Positions 1-9,404 of a stretch of DNA of 56,022 nt are shown here, in pieces. Origin of the DNA: Methanobacteriota archaeon (GTDB lineage: Archaea > Thermoplasmatota > Thermoplasmata > Methanomassiliicoccales > UBA472); assembly GCA_012729095.1 (NCBI GenBank), contig JAAYDU010000022.1, positions 1 to 56,022 on the forward strand, written 5' to 3'. The position numbers and the translations under genes were made by a program. How positions within the stretch are numbered: the stretch's first letter is position 1; each line of letters begins with the position of its first letter. Below the pieces are notes generated by a model that had not been told where the DNA came from, did not search any database, and worked only from the letters and a program-made list of their open reading frames with translations.

Positions 1-87
1 ACCATTCCGTTCCTGGACCCGCACACCATACCGTTTTTGGATCCCCACACCATTCCGTTCCTGGACCCGCACGCGGTATCCCTTTAA
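1..87 (+). CDS. C-terminal end of a protein with octapeptide repeats (partial)
   Basis: An open frame enters from the left edge and stops at TAA 85-87. It reads three perfect copies of the octapeptide TIPFLDPH (1-24, 25-48, 49-72) followed by AVSL. Copies 1 and 3 are identical at DNA level. The middle copy differs only at synonymous positions (ATT/ATA, TTC/TTT, CTG/TTG, GAC/GAT, CCG/CCC), which shows that the reading frame is right and that the peptide, not the DNA, is conserved. The start and the rest of the protein lie outside the window, so its function cannot be told. The array may continue upstream. It converges on the STAND ATPase gene, with 19 bases between the two stops. Confidence 0.75.
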   Translation, partial: TIPFLDPHTIPFLDPHTIPFLDPHAVSL

Positions 88-106
88 ACCGAACATGTGC
101 ACGTGT

Positions 107-2797
107 TCACGTGCACAACCTTTCCATATTTTCTTCTACCTGCTCCCTCAGCCTCTGATGGCCCAGCCTTTCAGCGATGCCACGGGCCTCATCCAGCAGA
201 GCTTTCGCCCTCCGCTCCTCCTTGTTCTCCAGGCACACCTTGGCTATCTCTATGAGCAGCTGCCCCAGCCTCACCGGGCTGTCAAGGTCCCTCAGTATGT
301 CCAATGCCGCGTCGAACTCGTTCCCCGCCTCCGCCTGGTCTCCCTTCTTGGAATGAACGTAACCCAAGTAGAAATGGAGCATTGATGCCATGAGCGGGTC
401 GTTAAGCTTAGTGGATATGGCAAGGCATCTCAACGCCAATCTCTCGGTCTCCTCGAACTGCCCCTGTACCAGTCGGCAGCCGGTCATGTTGGCCAGGGCG
501 TGGCCGACAGTGCTGAGGTCCCCGATAGAGCCGGCGAGTTCCTGGGCCCTGTCCAGAAAGGTCATCCCCTCTTGGTTCCTGCCGATGGTGCAGAGGTCGT
601 TCCCGATGCTGATGCAGGCCTTCGCCATCATATTGGTGTTGCCGCGCCTCTCCAGTATGGACAGTGATTCCTCCTTGTAACGAATGGCCGTGTCATAGTT
701 CTCAAGGGTGGAATGGGCACGACCAAGCCCATACAGGGCCTTCCCGAGGGCCAGATCATCGGCCAGCTCCTGTGCTATGACCCGGGCCTTTTCAAAATGC
801 TCGATGGCCTCGGCGGTCCTTCCCCTGCGCTCGAGAAGTCCTCCGAGGTCGTAGAGCACATCGGCCTGCGTCGGAAGGTCTCCGGCGGTAAGCGATATTC
901 CCATGCTCTGGTTGAGCAAACCCCAGGCCGCATCATACTCCCCGCGGTTCAGGTGTATGACCCCGATCATGCGGTTCACCTCCCCGAGCACCCTGACGTC
1001 CAGTTTCGTGGAGGTGGGCCTCTGCAGCGATCTGAGCACCTGCAGCGCCCGGTCCCATTCCCCTTGCAGGTACAACACCTCGCCCTGCAGAAGGCTGATC
1101 TCGATCAGGTCCTTGCGGTCGGTCCCGTCCATGTCCCTCACCAAACGGTCCAGCAGGGGGGCGAACTGGGTAGCGTAACCCTTGTTGATGATCGACCTGC
1201 CGTCCCCCGCGGCAATGGACACGGCGGTCTGCAGGTCGCCGGCCATCAGCGAGTGGTAAAGTCCCTCGACCCGGGCGGGGGCGGAACCGTCCTGCAGGTA
1301 GTAGCGGGCCGCCGCCCTGTGATACACCCGCCTCTGCCTTGGCGTCAACCGCGACAGGGAGAACTCCCTCAGCAGGTCGTGCATGCCGATGAGGCGCCCT
1401 ACCGACTCGTATATGATGGCCTTTGACAGAAGCGAATCGACCGCCTCGTAACTTACAGCGTAATCTCCCCCATCCAGTTCCACCTTGTCCACGCCCGCGG
1501 CCAGATTGATCTCCTCTTCCATGGTGAAGAAGGCGTCGATGAGCACCGGGTAACGGAACACCGCGGCAATGCTCATGATCTTCCGCTCGGACACGCCCAG
1601 CCTGGAGAACACCTCCTGCTCGATGAATATCCGGATGTTCTTTCCCAACGCGAGCTTGGGGTCGTCAATGAGCTCCAGGAACAACGGGTGCCCGCTGGTC
1701 ACCCTGAACACCTCGTCCACATGCTCCGGGGAGAGGCCGCGGGAGCGCATCATCTGCAAGCTGCTCTCCCTGTCCAACCCTTCCAGGTTCAGCTCCTCCA
1801 CCAATCCGCGGAAAACGGCGCTCCGGGAATAGAACGAGGGCAGCTCGCGGGCGGTGCACACCGCCCTCACATGCTCCAACCCCTCCATTGTGGTCAGCAA
1901 GGCGCCCAGGAACTCCAGGACCGTAGGGTCCGCCTTGTGCACATCGTCAAATATCAGGAGGGCGGAAACCCCTTCCAGGTCCGTTTCCAATATATGCGTG
2001 GCCTCCCCGACCAGCGGGGCCTCGGTCTGGTTAAGGTACCATTCCAGGTTCCGCCGCCCCATCTGGGAGAGGAACTCCGACATGGGTCTGAGCAATGCCT
2101 TCAGGTTCGCCCACTCGTGTACCTTGTACCAGAACACGTTGCTGCTCTCCCGCACCAGCTGGGCGAACTTGGCGAGAAGCGTGGTCTTGCCGATGCCTGG
2201 TATGCCGTTGATCACCACCATGCGCCCGGTTTCGGAGCCAAGCAGCCCCAGGAGCGTCTCGATCTCCCTTTCCCGCCCGAAGAAGTTGCGCACGGCCGGC
2301 TTCTTGTCCGTGAAGTCAACGTAGCGCCGTTCCTCGCGCATGCGGTTCTCGTGGAAGTTGCGGCAGTCGATGGTGCCCCGACTTATGCCGTTGATCAGCT
2401 CCAGAAGGTCATACCTCTTTGGAAGATAGTTGCCCAGCTTGCCTATCTCGTCCCGGGTCCTATGTCCTTGCAGGTCGATTATGTCCACCGTTGTGTGCTC
2501 CGCTTTCTGCTTGATCGCCTTGGCCTTCTCCATCCCCTTGGCGTTCAGGAAGTACACCTTGCGCACACTTGGCAAACCCTTCACATGGCGAGTGAACGTA
2601 TCGACGTCACCCTCCCTTCCCATCTCCGCCAGCAACTTTGCCACGTTGTTCCGGCCAACCTCCACCGCCTTGGCCACGCCTTCCTGGGTGACGGACTTCG
2701 GTGAATCCGAGTCCATGACGAAGCGCTGCTGGAACAGAAGGTGCAGGAACACCCTCTCCTTAGCGGTCAACAGAGCGCGCCCCGGTCCGTGGTTCAC
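107..2797 (-). CDS. STAND-type ATPase with N-terminal winged helix and C-terminal TPR repeats
   Basis: This 896-residue protein has three parts. Residues 1-100 look like a winged-helix DNA-binding domain (LTAKERVFLHLL, then a QEGVAKAVEVGRNNVAKLL recognition-helix region). Residues 170-480 form an NB-ARC/AAA-type NTPase, with Walker A GIPGIGKT at 198-205 and Walker B ALLIFDD at 279-285. From about residue 560 to the end are helical TPR-like repeats (ALYGLGRAHSTLENYDTAI and similar). STAND ATPases of this layout act as ligand-activated molecular switches, often as transcriptional regulators. The ligand and target are not visible. The gene is transcribed away from a DUF835 gene, with a 141-base intergenic region that holds the TATA box of that neighbour. 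The ATG start gives a full winged helix. Confidence 0.85.
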   Translation of the reverse strand: MNHGPGRALLTAKERVFLHLLFQQRFVMDSDSPKSVTQEGVAKAVEVGRNNVAKLLAEMGREGDVDTFTRHVKGLPSVRKVYFLNAKGMEKAKAIKQKAEHTTVDIIDLQGHRTRDEIGKLGNYLPKRYDLLELINGISRGTIDCRNFHENRMREERRYVDFTDKKPAVRNFFGREREIETLLGLLGSETGRMVVINGIPGIGKTTLLAKFAQLVRESSNVFWYKVHEWANLKALLRPMSEFLSQMGRRNLEWYLNQTEAPLVGEATHILETDLEGVSALLIFDDVHKADPTVLEFLGALLTTMEGLEHVRAVCTARELPSFYSRSAVFRGLVEELNLEGLDRESSLQMMRSRGLSPEHVDEVFRVTSGHPLFLELIDDPKLALGKNIRIFIEQEVFSRLGVSERKIMSIAAVFRYPVLIDAFFTMEEEINLAAGVDKVELDGGDYAVSYEAVDSLLSKAIIYESVGRLIGMHDLLREFSLSRLTPRQRRVYHRAAARYYLQDGSAPARVEGLYHSLMAGDLQTAVSIAAGDGRSIINKGYATQFAPLLDRLVRDMDGTDRKDLIEISLLQGEVLYLQGEWDRALQVLRSLQRPTSTKLDVRVLGEVNRMIGVIHLNRGEYDAAWGLLNQSMGISLTAGDLPTQADVLYDLGGLLERRGRTAEAIEHFEKARVIAQELADDLALGKALYGLGRAHSTLENYDTAIRYKEESLSILERRGNTNMMAKACISIGNDLCTIGRNQEGMTFLDRAQELAGSIGDLSTVGHALANMTGCRLVQGQFEETERLALRCLAISTKLNDPLMASMLHFYLGYVHSKKGDQAEAGNEFDAALDILRDLDSPVRLGQLLIEIAKVCLENKEERRAKALLDEARGIAERLGHQRLREQVEENMERLCT

Positions 2798-2887
2798 AAG
2801 GAAAAATCACTTTCCCATATCAATAGTCTTCCACCCGCCATGCGCTACCTGATTCTCACCGCGCGAATGTAGCATGCTCAAATCTCC

Positions 2888-2930
2888 TTTAAATACCGTT
2901 AAAGCAAAGATATGGTACAAGCAACGGAGG
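2888..2930 (+). promoter_or_regulatory. TATA box and Shine-Dalgarno of the DUF835 gene
   Basis: TTTAAATA at 2888-2895 matches an archaeal TATA box. A strong GGAGG at 2926-2930 lies eight bases before the ATG at 2939. Transcription probably starts near 2918-2922, giving a leader of about 20 bases. Confidence 0.6.
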
Positions 2931-2938
2931 AATGAAAA

Positions 2939-3496
2939 ATGTCAGGAACGATGGATGCCAATGTGTCTCTGCTTATGGAAGGCTACCCTCGAAACGGATT
3001 CACCGTCTTCTCGAACTATGTTGGAAAGGAACAAGGGGTCTGCATAACCAGGCTTCACCCCGAGTACGTGGTGGAGAAGTACGGACTGAAGAACTCCCGA
3101 TTTCACTGGCTAAGCGGCGTGAAACAGAAGGGAACCCTATCCCCCAAGAACATCTCCGCACTGGTCAGGCAGGTCAGGGGGGAGATCAAGGATGGGCGTC
3201 GTAAGTTCTTCCTGGACGGCCTGGAGTACCTGCTGCTCTGGAACGACATGAACGGCATCTTATCCTCCTTGAAGGAGATCGAGAAGGACCTGGAGGGGGC
3301 CGGAGGTAGCATGATCATATCCATAGACCCGCTGACCTTCGAGGAAAAGGACCTTAGGATGCTAAGGGAGTCCTTTCCCGACCTATCATCCGATATCAGT
3401 GCAGGATCTCAGCAAACCGGCGCAGACGAGCTAGCTGGCAAGGGTCGAATAGACGCGGATCTACTGGTATCAAAAGGATTGACCGCGACGCCATGA
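2939..3496 (+). CDS. DUF835 domain protein
   Basis: A 185-residue soluble protein with the DUF835 pattern: an early strand and helix (TVFSNYVGKEQGVCITRLHPEYV), the middle motif RFHWLS, then KFFLDGLEYLLLWNDMNGIL and a late strand MIISIDPLTF. DUF835 proteins are abundant in Thermoplasmatota and are often linked to sensory proteins; their biochemical role is not known. The domain ends near residue 150 (ESFPDLSSDIS). The last 33 residues are encoded inside the 3' end of the convergent DUF835 gene and resemble no part of the family, so they may be a read-through tail. Expression signals are strong (TATA box and GGAGG). Confidence 0.8.
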   Translation: MSGTMDANVSLLMEGYPRNGFTVFSNYVGKEQGVCITRLHPEYVVEKYGLKNSRFHWLSGVKQKGTLSPKNISALVRQVRGEIKDGRRKFFLDGLEYLLLWNDMNGILSSLKEIEKDLEGAGGSMIISIDPLTFEEKDLRMLRESFPDLSSDISAGSQQTGADELAGKGRIDADLLVSKGLTATP

Positions 3497-3917
3497 CCAC
3501 GTCGTTCAGCTCCTCCAAGAATATGTTCAGGGTCCGGAAGTCAGTGAACAGGGATATGTACTCTATTCCATCCAGTACCGCCGCGGCGTTGCGCCGGGGG
3601 GAAAAGAACCCGGATATCTCGCTCACGATCTTTTCCAATCTATCGGGCGGCAGGTGGGGGCCGCTCCCGGTTTCGCTCAGCCACACGCCCTTTATGTTCT
3701 GAAGGGGGTAGCGTTCCCTGAGCATGTCCGGGTGCATCCTGCTCACGCATATGATCTCCTTGCCCGCGAATGCCAGGCCATTTATGAGCGAGAGGGTCTT
3801 GTCCATCCGCTCGCTGATGATCATGTATATGCGCCCATGGTCCAGGGTGAACATACCGTAATCTGAACGAACGTCAATGGAGCAATACCCACTAATGAAC
3901 CCAATGTCCGCGTCCAT
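3396..3917 (-). CDS. DUF835 domain protein, convergent with its paralogue
   Basis: A 173-residue DUF835 protein, recognised from MIISERMDKTLSLINGLAFAGKEIICVSR style order: helix, strand, MHPDMLRERYPLQNIKGVWLS, then AAVLDGIEYISLFTDFRTLNIF and the late strand ILLIPVDPRLF. It aligns by eye along its length with the neighbour at 2939-3496 (both have R-hP-----YpL-N---WLS and LDGlEYisL). It ends right at the domain boundary (LARLRRFAEILH). The first 20 residues precede the domain, so translation could instead start at Met22 (3854). An AT-rich stretch at 3968-3996 upstream can hold its TATA box. Function unknown. Confidence 0.78.
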   Translation of the reverse strand: MDADIGFISGYCSIDVRSDYGMFTLDHGRIYMIISERMDKTLSLINGLAFAGKEIICVSRMHPDMLRERYPLQNIKGVWLSETGSGPHLPPDRLEKIVSEISGFFSPRRNAAAVLDGIEYISLFTDFRTLNIFLEELNDVVMASRSILLIPVDPRLFDPCQLARLRRFAEILH

Positions 3918-4039
3918 GCTACTGGCCCGGCACGCTTCCCTTCGCGCCTTAACCTGAAAGGCAATGAATGATAAATAATAGTATTGAATAAAATATGACG
4001 GTTGGAAGGGGTTTGAGAGGGAAAGGTTTACCGCGACCT

Positions 4040-5344
4040 TCAGGCGATCTTTCCGCTCAAATAGCTCTCGTAGGCGGCCATGTCCAGAAGCCCGTGCCCG
4101 GACAGGTTGAACACGATCACCTTCTCCTCGTTCTTGCGCTTTGCCTCCATCGCCAGGTCTATGGCCGCGGCGATGGCGTGAGTGCTCTCCGGGGCGGGAA
4201 TGATCCCCTCAGAGTTGGCGAACTGCATTCCCGCCGCGAAAGTGGCCTTCTGCTCCACCATCACCGGGCGGACGTATCCCAGGTCCTTCATCAGGCTCAC
4301 CGTCGGCGCCATGCCGTGATAGCGCAGCCCTCCGGCGTGTATCGCCGAAGGTATGAAGTCGTGTCCCAGGGTGTACATCTTTAGCAGCGGGGTCATTCCA
4401 GCGGTATCACCGAAGTCATAGCGGTAGTCACCCTTGGTCAGGGAGGCCACGGAAACCGGCTCTGCGGCTATTATGTCCGTGTCCACCTCGCCCTTTATCT
4501 TCTTGGCCAGCATGGGGAAGGAGAAACCGGAGAAGTTGCTTCCCCCGCCGACGCATGCGATCATGTGGTCCGGCACGATATCGGCCATCTCCAGCTGCTT
4601 GATGAGCTCCTGGCCTATTACGGTCTGATGGAGCATGACGTGGTTGAGCACGCTACCTAGGCTGTACTTGGTGTTCCTTTCCTGCACGGCCATCTCTATG
4701 GCCTCGCTGATGGCTATGCCAAGGCTGCCCGGGGTGTCGGGGTACTTCTCCTTGATGGCCCGGCCGTACTTGGTCTCGTTGCTCGGTGAGGAGTACACCT
4801 TCGCACCGTAGGTCTCCATGGCTATGCGACGGTAGGGCTTCGAGTCGTAGGACGAGCAGGTCATGAACACCTTGCAGCTCATGTTGAACATGGAGCAGGC
4901 CTGGGACAGGGACATTCCCCATTGCCCGGCCCCTGTCTCGGTGGTGAGGTGTTCGGTACCCGCGATCATGTTGTAATAGGCCTGCGGAACCGCGGTGTTC
5001 GACTTGTGGGACCCGCAGGGGCTGAGGTCCTCCCGCTTGTAGTATATCTTGGCCGGGGTCTTCAGCATCTTCTCCAGTCTCACCGCCCTCACCAGCGGGG
5101 AAGGCCGGTTCAGCATCACGTAGGCTTCCCGCACCTCCTCCGGAATGTCGATGTAGCGTTCCACGGAAACCTCCTGCTCGATGAGGTTGCGCGGGAATAT
5201 GGCCTCCAGGTCCTTGGGGCTTGCCGGTTCGTTCGTCGCCGGGTTGTGCGGCGGGGGGATGGGTACCGGGGAATCGGCCGCGATGTTGTACCACTTCTTG
5301 GGAATATCCTCGATGCCGAGTTGGAACTTGATGTCCTTGTTCAT
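4040..5344 (-). CDS. trpB2: TrpB2-type tryptophan synthase beta chain
   Basis: A PLP enzyme that joins indole (or another nucleophile) with serine; TrpB2 proteins work without a firm complex with TrpA. The start chosen at 5344 gives 434 residues, beginning [20 protein letters not shown], which matches the TrpB2 N-terminus. An in-frame ATG at 5491 would add 49 residues with no family likeness, and a GTG at 5350 is also possible. The PLP lysine is in the motif [10 protein letters not shown] (Lys114), and the phosphate-binding motif is VGGGSN. TrpB2 features are the extra N-terminal PKKWYN segment and the TETGAGQWG motif. No trpA or other tryptophan gene is nearby, which fits an indole-salvage or stand-alone role. 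It is divergent from the ABC transporter operon. Confidence 0.9.
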   Translation of the reverse strand: MNKDIKFQLGIEDIPKKWYNIAADSPVPIPPPHNPATNEPASPKDLEAIFPRNLIEQEVSVERYIDIPEEVREAYVMLNRPSPLVRAVRLEKMLKTPAKIYYKREDLSPCGSHKSNTAVPQAYYNMIAGTEHLTTETGAGQWGMSLSQACSMFNMSCKVFMTCSSYDSKPYRRIAMETYGAKVYSSPSNETKYGRAIKEKYPDTPGSLGIAISEAIEMAVQERNTKYSLGSVLNHVMLHQTVIGQELIKQLEMADIVPDHMIACVGGGSNFSGFSFPMLAKKIKGEVDTDIIAAEPVSVASLTKGDYRYDFGDTAGMTPLLKMYTLGHDFIPSAIHAGGLRYHGMAPTVSLMKDLGYVRPVMVEQKATFAAGMQFANSEGIIPAPESTHAIAAAIDLAMEAKRKNEEKVIVFNLSGHGLLDMAAYESYLSGKIA

Positions 5345-5559
5345 ATTCACGGGGAATCCTTCCTCAATATATATCATTTGTGGGGAATGATGTACAATAT
5401 TATGCAATAGTGAATTCATCGTTAGCTTGGCAGCAGGTCCTTTCACGTAAAAGATCGAACCATCCATCATCACCACGATCGGCCGGACCATCGACCTTCG
5501 CCCGTTGTGATAATTTTTTTATCAGCGTCCATCACAAGGGCGACATCTTGTAACTTCCA

Positions 5560-6390
5560 ATGGTCGTTGCACGTACCGCAGGACCGATCCGGTCTTGTGA
5601 TCTTTCTCAGGGGACGAACAACGTTAAATATCGCGCGCTGGGCTATCTTTCCGTATCGGGGGAAAGGACACTGCCAATCATCAGCTGTCAGGATGTGGTC
5701 AAGACATACGTGACCGGCGACATCAGGGTCGAGGCCTTGAAGGGGATTACCCTGGGCATAGAAAAGGGCGAGATGGTGGCTGTGATGGGTCCTTCCGGTT
5801 GCGGCAAGACCACACTGCTCAACTGCCTATCCGGGATAGATGACGTAACTTCCGGAAAGGTCGAGATCGAGGGATCGGAGCTCACCGAAATGGACGACAA
5901 CGCCAAGACGCGTTTTCGCGCCAGACGCATGGGCTTCATATTCCAGTTCTACAACCTGCTTCCGGTGCTATCCGCCGTGGAGAACGTGGAGCTCCCCCTC
6001 CTCATTTCCGGCAAGGCGCCCCGCTCCGCCAGGAATAGCGCCCTCGAACTTCTGGAGACGGTCGGGTTGAAGGACCGCGCCGAGCTCCGTCCAGCCTCGC
6101 TCTCCGGCGGCGAGAGGCAGAGGGTGACCATAGCGAGGGCGCTGGTGAACAATCCCGCGCTGGTCTGGGCCGACGAGCCCACTGGCGATCTGGACAAGAA
6201 AACGGCCGACGAGGTAGTGGCCCTCATGCGCAAGTTGAACAAGGAGAATGAACAGACCTTCGTCATCGTGACCCATGACCCCGAGGTGGGCATGAAGTGC
6301 GATCGCATCATCCACATGAGGGACGGGGAGATCGTCAACGAGAACGGAAAGGTGACCACGGTCTGTCAGGACATAATCGCGAGGGGTTGA
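5560..6390 (+). CDS. ABC transporter ATP-binding protein (MacB/LolD type)
   Basis: ATPase that drives the permease encoded just downstream. Walker A GPSGCGKT, the Q-loop region [22 protein letters not shown], signature LSGGERQR, Walker [13 protein letters not shown] and H-loop VTHD are all present, in the LolD/MacB style. Family likeness begins only near residue 39 ([16 protein letters not shown]). The ATG at 5560 is the only standard upstream start, but a TATA-like TTAAATA at 5624-5630 lies inside this extension, so the true start may be a non-ATG codon such as CTG at 5671. The stop is four bases before the TTG start of the permease, so the two form an operon. The substrate is not evident. 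Confidence 0.88.
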   Translation: MVVARTAGPIRSCDLSQGTNNVKYRALGYLSVSGERTLPIISCQDVVKTYVTGDIRVEALKGITLGIEKGEMVAVMGPSGCGKTTLLNCLSGIDDVTSGKVEIEGSELTEMDDNAKTRFRARRMGFIFQFYNLLPVLSAVENVELPLLISGKAPRSARNSALELLETVGLKDRAELRPASLSGGERQRVTIARALVNNPALVWADEPTGDLDKKTADEVVALMRKLNKENEQTFVIVTHDPEVGMKCDRIIHMRDGEIVNENGKVTTVCQDIIARG

Positions 6391-6394
6391 GCCG

Positions 6395-9385
6395 TTGCCC
6401 CGGGCGATCGATCTGCTGAAAGCCGCCCTCGTTGTGTTGCTGGCGGTTCTGCCATGGGTATTCCTGGGGACGGCCATCGCCCTTATCGCGAACATCGCAC
6501 TGATCGTGGTCGTGATCGTCCTGGACGCCAGGAAGAACAGCCTGGTTTCGGTCATGGCGGTTCGCTACGCCCTTCGCCGGCCAGCCACCACCGCCCTTGT
6601 CATAGGCGGTCTGATGGTCGGTACCGCGATAGTGTCGGCGACCTTCGCGGTGAGCGATACCATGGACAACCTCATCACCGGACAGGTGACCGAGGGGCTG
6701 GGCGACGTGGACATGGTCATCGGCGTGGAGTTCTCCTCATCATATGTCTTTACGAACGAGTCCGAACTCGAAGAGGTGGCCAGCAACCTAACGTCCTTGG
6801 ACGGTGTCGAGAAGGTGCATTCCGCGGTCACGGAGGACGTCGTGATAAACAATGCAAGGACCGGGCTTTTCTCGCTGAGCAATGTCGCGCTGGGCTTCCC
6901 GGACGCGGCGGTCCTGACCTTCGGAGGCTTCCGATCCGATGGCGTCCCCATCGATGTCGCGCCATCGTCCGGCCAGGCCTACGTTCCGGAAGTCCTCGCC
7001 AGGGACATCGACGCCTCGGAGGGCGACATAGTGGTCTTGTTGAGGGGGAACAGCACCCTTCCCCTCACCGTCACCATGATCGTCGACGGGGACGGGCTGG
7101 GTGCGTACAGCCTGAGCGGAAGCGGCTTCTCTTCCTCGTACACAGTGTTCGTCAACAAAACGGACCTGCAGACGTGGACCGGCAACCTTGGGCGAAGCAA
7201 TCTGCTGTTCGTGTCGCTGGACCACCAGGTTCCAACGGATCGTCAGAGCATCGAGACCGTGCTCTCCTCCTCCGGCATAGAAGGGCTGGATATAGTCCAG
7301 GACCGCGCGGAGATATTGGAGCAGGGCAAGGAAGGCCTTTCCGCGTTCATTTCGCTGTTCTTCGTGTTCGGTTCGTTCTCGGTCATAGCCGGCATGGCCC
7401 TCGTGCTGAACATATTCACCATGCTGGCCGAAGAACGCAAATCTGAGATGGGCATAACTCGGGCGGTGGGGCTGCTCCGCAACGGCCTGCGTCGCCTGTT
7501 CGTCTACGAAGGGGTGGTGTACGCCACGATAGCCGCTGCCGTGGGAACCGGCCTGGGACTTTTGATCGCGTACGTGATCATACTGTCCGTCTCCGGCGTG
7601 TTCGGTTTCACAGGCATCGATATCGCTTCCTACTTCACGTTCACGCCTCAAGGCATCGCCTACTCGTACCTGATAGGCTTCGCCATAACCATGGCCACGG
7701 TGTACTTCGCCACCATGCGTGTATCCCGCATGAACATTGTCAGGGCCATCAGGAACATCCCTGACCCGCCGGTCGCTGCCAAGGACCGTCGCACCTTCCT
7801 GGCCGGACTTCTGATGCCCGTGCTGGGAGCGCTGATCGTCATTCTAGGGATATTGATGGAGAACCTGGGGGCATGCCTAAGCGGGCTATCCCTCGGCACG
7901 CTATCTATCGGCCTGCTCCTGAGGCGCTTCGCCGGGGACAGGGTCGCCTGGAACGTGGCCGGCATGCTGACCCTTGCGGTATGGTTGAGCAAGGTGGCCG
8001 GTCTCAATATATTCCCTTACGCTGCGGAGATAGAGATGCTGGTCATGGCCGGTCTTTTCCTGCTCCTCTCGGCCCTGATACTGGTGATGTTCAATTCCGA
8101 CGCCCTCATCAGGTTCTTCACCGCGATAATCCGCGCCCGTTCGTCATACAGGGCGGTGGTGCGGACCGCGATATCCTACCCTCTCAAGGCCAAGTTCAGG
8201 ACCGGTCTCAGCATATTCATATTCGGGTTGGTCATTTTCACGGTCACCATCCTGACCATGATATCCGGGGTGATGAACTACAACATCCCTATCATGGTCG
8301 AGGAGACATCTGGAGGGTTCGACACCATAGCCTTCACCCTCGATCAGCAGGTGGTGCTGGAGGCGGACCCATGGGGGAGGCTTAACGCCACGAACGGGTT
8401 CCTGGCCGGAGGGAACGTCAGCAACCTGCTGCCCCTGTCCACAGTGGGCGTTAAGGTGAACGACACTGTGGATCTGGGCAACGGCAATCAAAAACATTTC
8501 GAGTTCGGAATGACGGCACTGGGCGTGAACCACAGGTTCTACACCGAAGGATATTACCCGCTCAGCGACTGGGACAGGTCGCGATTCTCCTCGGAAAGGC
8601 AGGTTTGGGAAGGTCTGATGGCCAACGGCTCCCTCGCCATAATCGATGGTGGGACCGCCGGGGCGTTGGGGGGCATGATGTCCTACTCGGAGGCGGAAAG
8701 GATAGTGCTCAACGACAGCTTCACCGTGGTGGCCTCGGACGAATCGCGTCACAACGTGACCATAGTCGGGGTGATGAAGCAGAGCGCCCTGACCGGGCTG
8801 TTCGTCAACGAAGAGGCGCTGTACGAGGACCTGAAGGCCATGGGGCCGAACCTCATGCTGGTGTCCTACGCCGAAGGACTGGACCCCGCCGAGCAGTCGG
8901 TGCTGATGGAGAAGGACTTTCTGATGTATGGCCTCAACACCATTTCGGTGAAGGCGCTGGCGAAGGAGATCACCGCCAGCGTCGATTCCATATTCACCCT
9001 CTTCCGGGCGTTCCTGGCCATGGGCCTGATAATCGGCATAGTGGGGCTGGGGATAATCACCATCCGGTCCATATTCGAACGGAGGCTGGAGATAGGCATG
9101 ATGCGCGCCATAGGTTTCACCAAGGGAATGGTGGTCATCAACTTCGCGCTGGAGTCCGCCTTCATCTCCCTGCTGGGCATAGTGGCCGGATCCCTGCTCG
9201 GCATACTGGTCGGGTATCAGCTGTGGGCGGAGAGCCTGGAGGCCATGGAGTTCATATTCGTGATAGACTGGCAGCCTATAGTGACCGTGGCCCTGCTGGC
9301 GTTCGCCGCCACCATGCTCAGCATACTTCCCGCCGCCCGGGGTGCAAGCAAGGTGTCCCCGGCCGAGGTGCTCAGGTTCGAGTAG
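6395..9385 (+). CDS. FtsX/MacB-like ABC transporter permease
   Basis: A 996-residue membrane protein starting at TTG, four bases after the ATPase gene. An N-terminal pair of hydrophobic segments (about 8-45) precedes the first MacB-like extracellular domain (about 85-305). The first FtsX core follows (about 315-450, with the coupling motif EERKSEMGITRAVGL). Several more membrane segments occupy about 465-570, then a second large extracellular domain (about 635-855), and a second FtsX core at 860-996 with the matching motif FERRLEIGMMRAIGFTKGMVV. Such permeases usually move lipoproteins, peptides or drugs outward, or transmit a mechanical signal. No membrane-fusion partner is near, as expected in an archaeon with one membrane. 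Confidence 0.88.
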   Translation: MPRAIDLLKAALVVLLAVLPWVFLGTAIALIANIALIVVVIVLDARKNSLVSVMAVRYALRRPATTALVIGGLMVGTAIVSATFAVSDTMDNLITGQVTEGLGDVDMVIGVEFSSSYVFTNESELEEVASNLTSLDGVEKVHSAVTEDVVINNARTGLFSLSNVALGFPDAAVLTFGGFRSDGVPIDVAPSSGQAYVPEVLARDIDASEGDIVVLLRGNSTLPLTVTMIVDGDGLGAYSLSGSGFSSSYTVFVNKTDLQTWTGNLGRSNLLFVSLDHQVPTDRQSIETVLSSSGIEGLDIVQDRAEILEQGKEGLSAFISLFFVFGSFSVIAGMALVLNIFTMLAEERKSEMGITRAVGLLRNGLRRLFVYEGVVYATIAAAVGTGLGLLIAYVIILSVSGVFGFTGIDIASYFTFTPQGIAYSYLIGFAITMATVYFATMRVSRMNIVRAIRNIPDPPVAAKDRRTFLAGLLMPVLGALIVILGILMENLGACLSGLSLGTLSIGLLLRRFAGDRVAWNVAGMLTLAVWLSKVAGLNIFPYAAEIEMLVMAGLFLLLSALILVMFNSDALIRFFTAIIRARSSYRAVVRTAISYPLKAKFRTGLSIFIFGLVIFTVTILTMISGVMNYNIPIMVEETSGGFDTIAFTLDQQVVLEADPWGRLNATNGFLAGGNVSNLLPLSTVGVKVNDTVDLGNGNQKHFEFGMTALGVNHRFYTEGYYPLSDWDRSRFSSERQVWEGLMANGSLAIIDGGTAGALGGMMSYSEAERIVLNDSFTVVASDESRHNVTIVGVMKQSALTGLFVNEEALYEDLKAMGPNLMLVSYAEGLDPAEQSVLMEKDFLMYGLNTISVKALAKEITASVDSIFTLFRAFLAMGLIIGIVGLGIITIRSIFERRLEIGMMRAIGFTKGMVVINFALESAFISLLGIVAGSLLGILVGYQLWAESLEAMEFIFVIDWQPIVTVALLAFAATMLSILPAARGASKVSPAEVLRFE

Positions 9386-9404
9386 CCTGGACACGAAAAA
9401 TTAG

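Noticed and set aside
1-72. CRISPR-like or satellite repeat at the left edge
   Set aside because: The 24-base units are adjacent without spacers, are multiples of three, and differ only at silent positions, so they are protein-coding repeats.
713-2704. Long plus-strand frames across the STAND ATPase gene (for example 713-1426 and 1688-2704)
   Set aside because: They are antisense to a full-length protein with Walker motifs and show no family pattern. Long shadow frames are expected at this GC content.
8144-9394. 416-codon minus-strand frame opposite the ABC permease
   Set aside because: It is His- and Gln-rich shadow coding without any motif. The plus strand encodes two clear FtsX domains.
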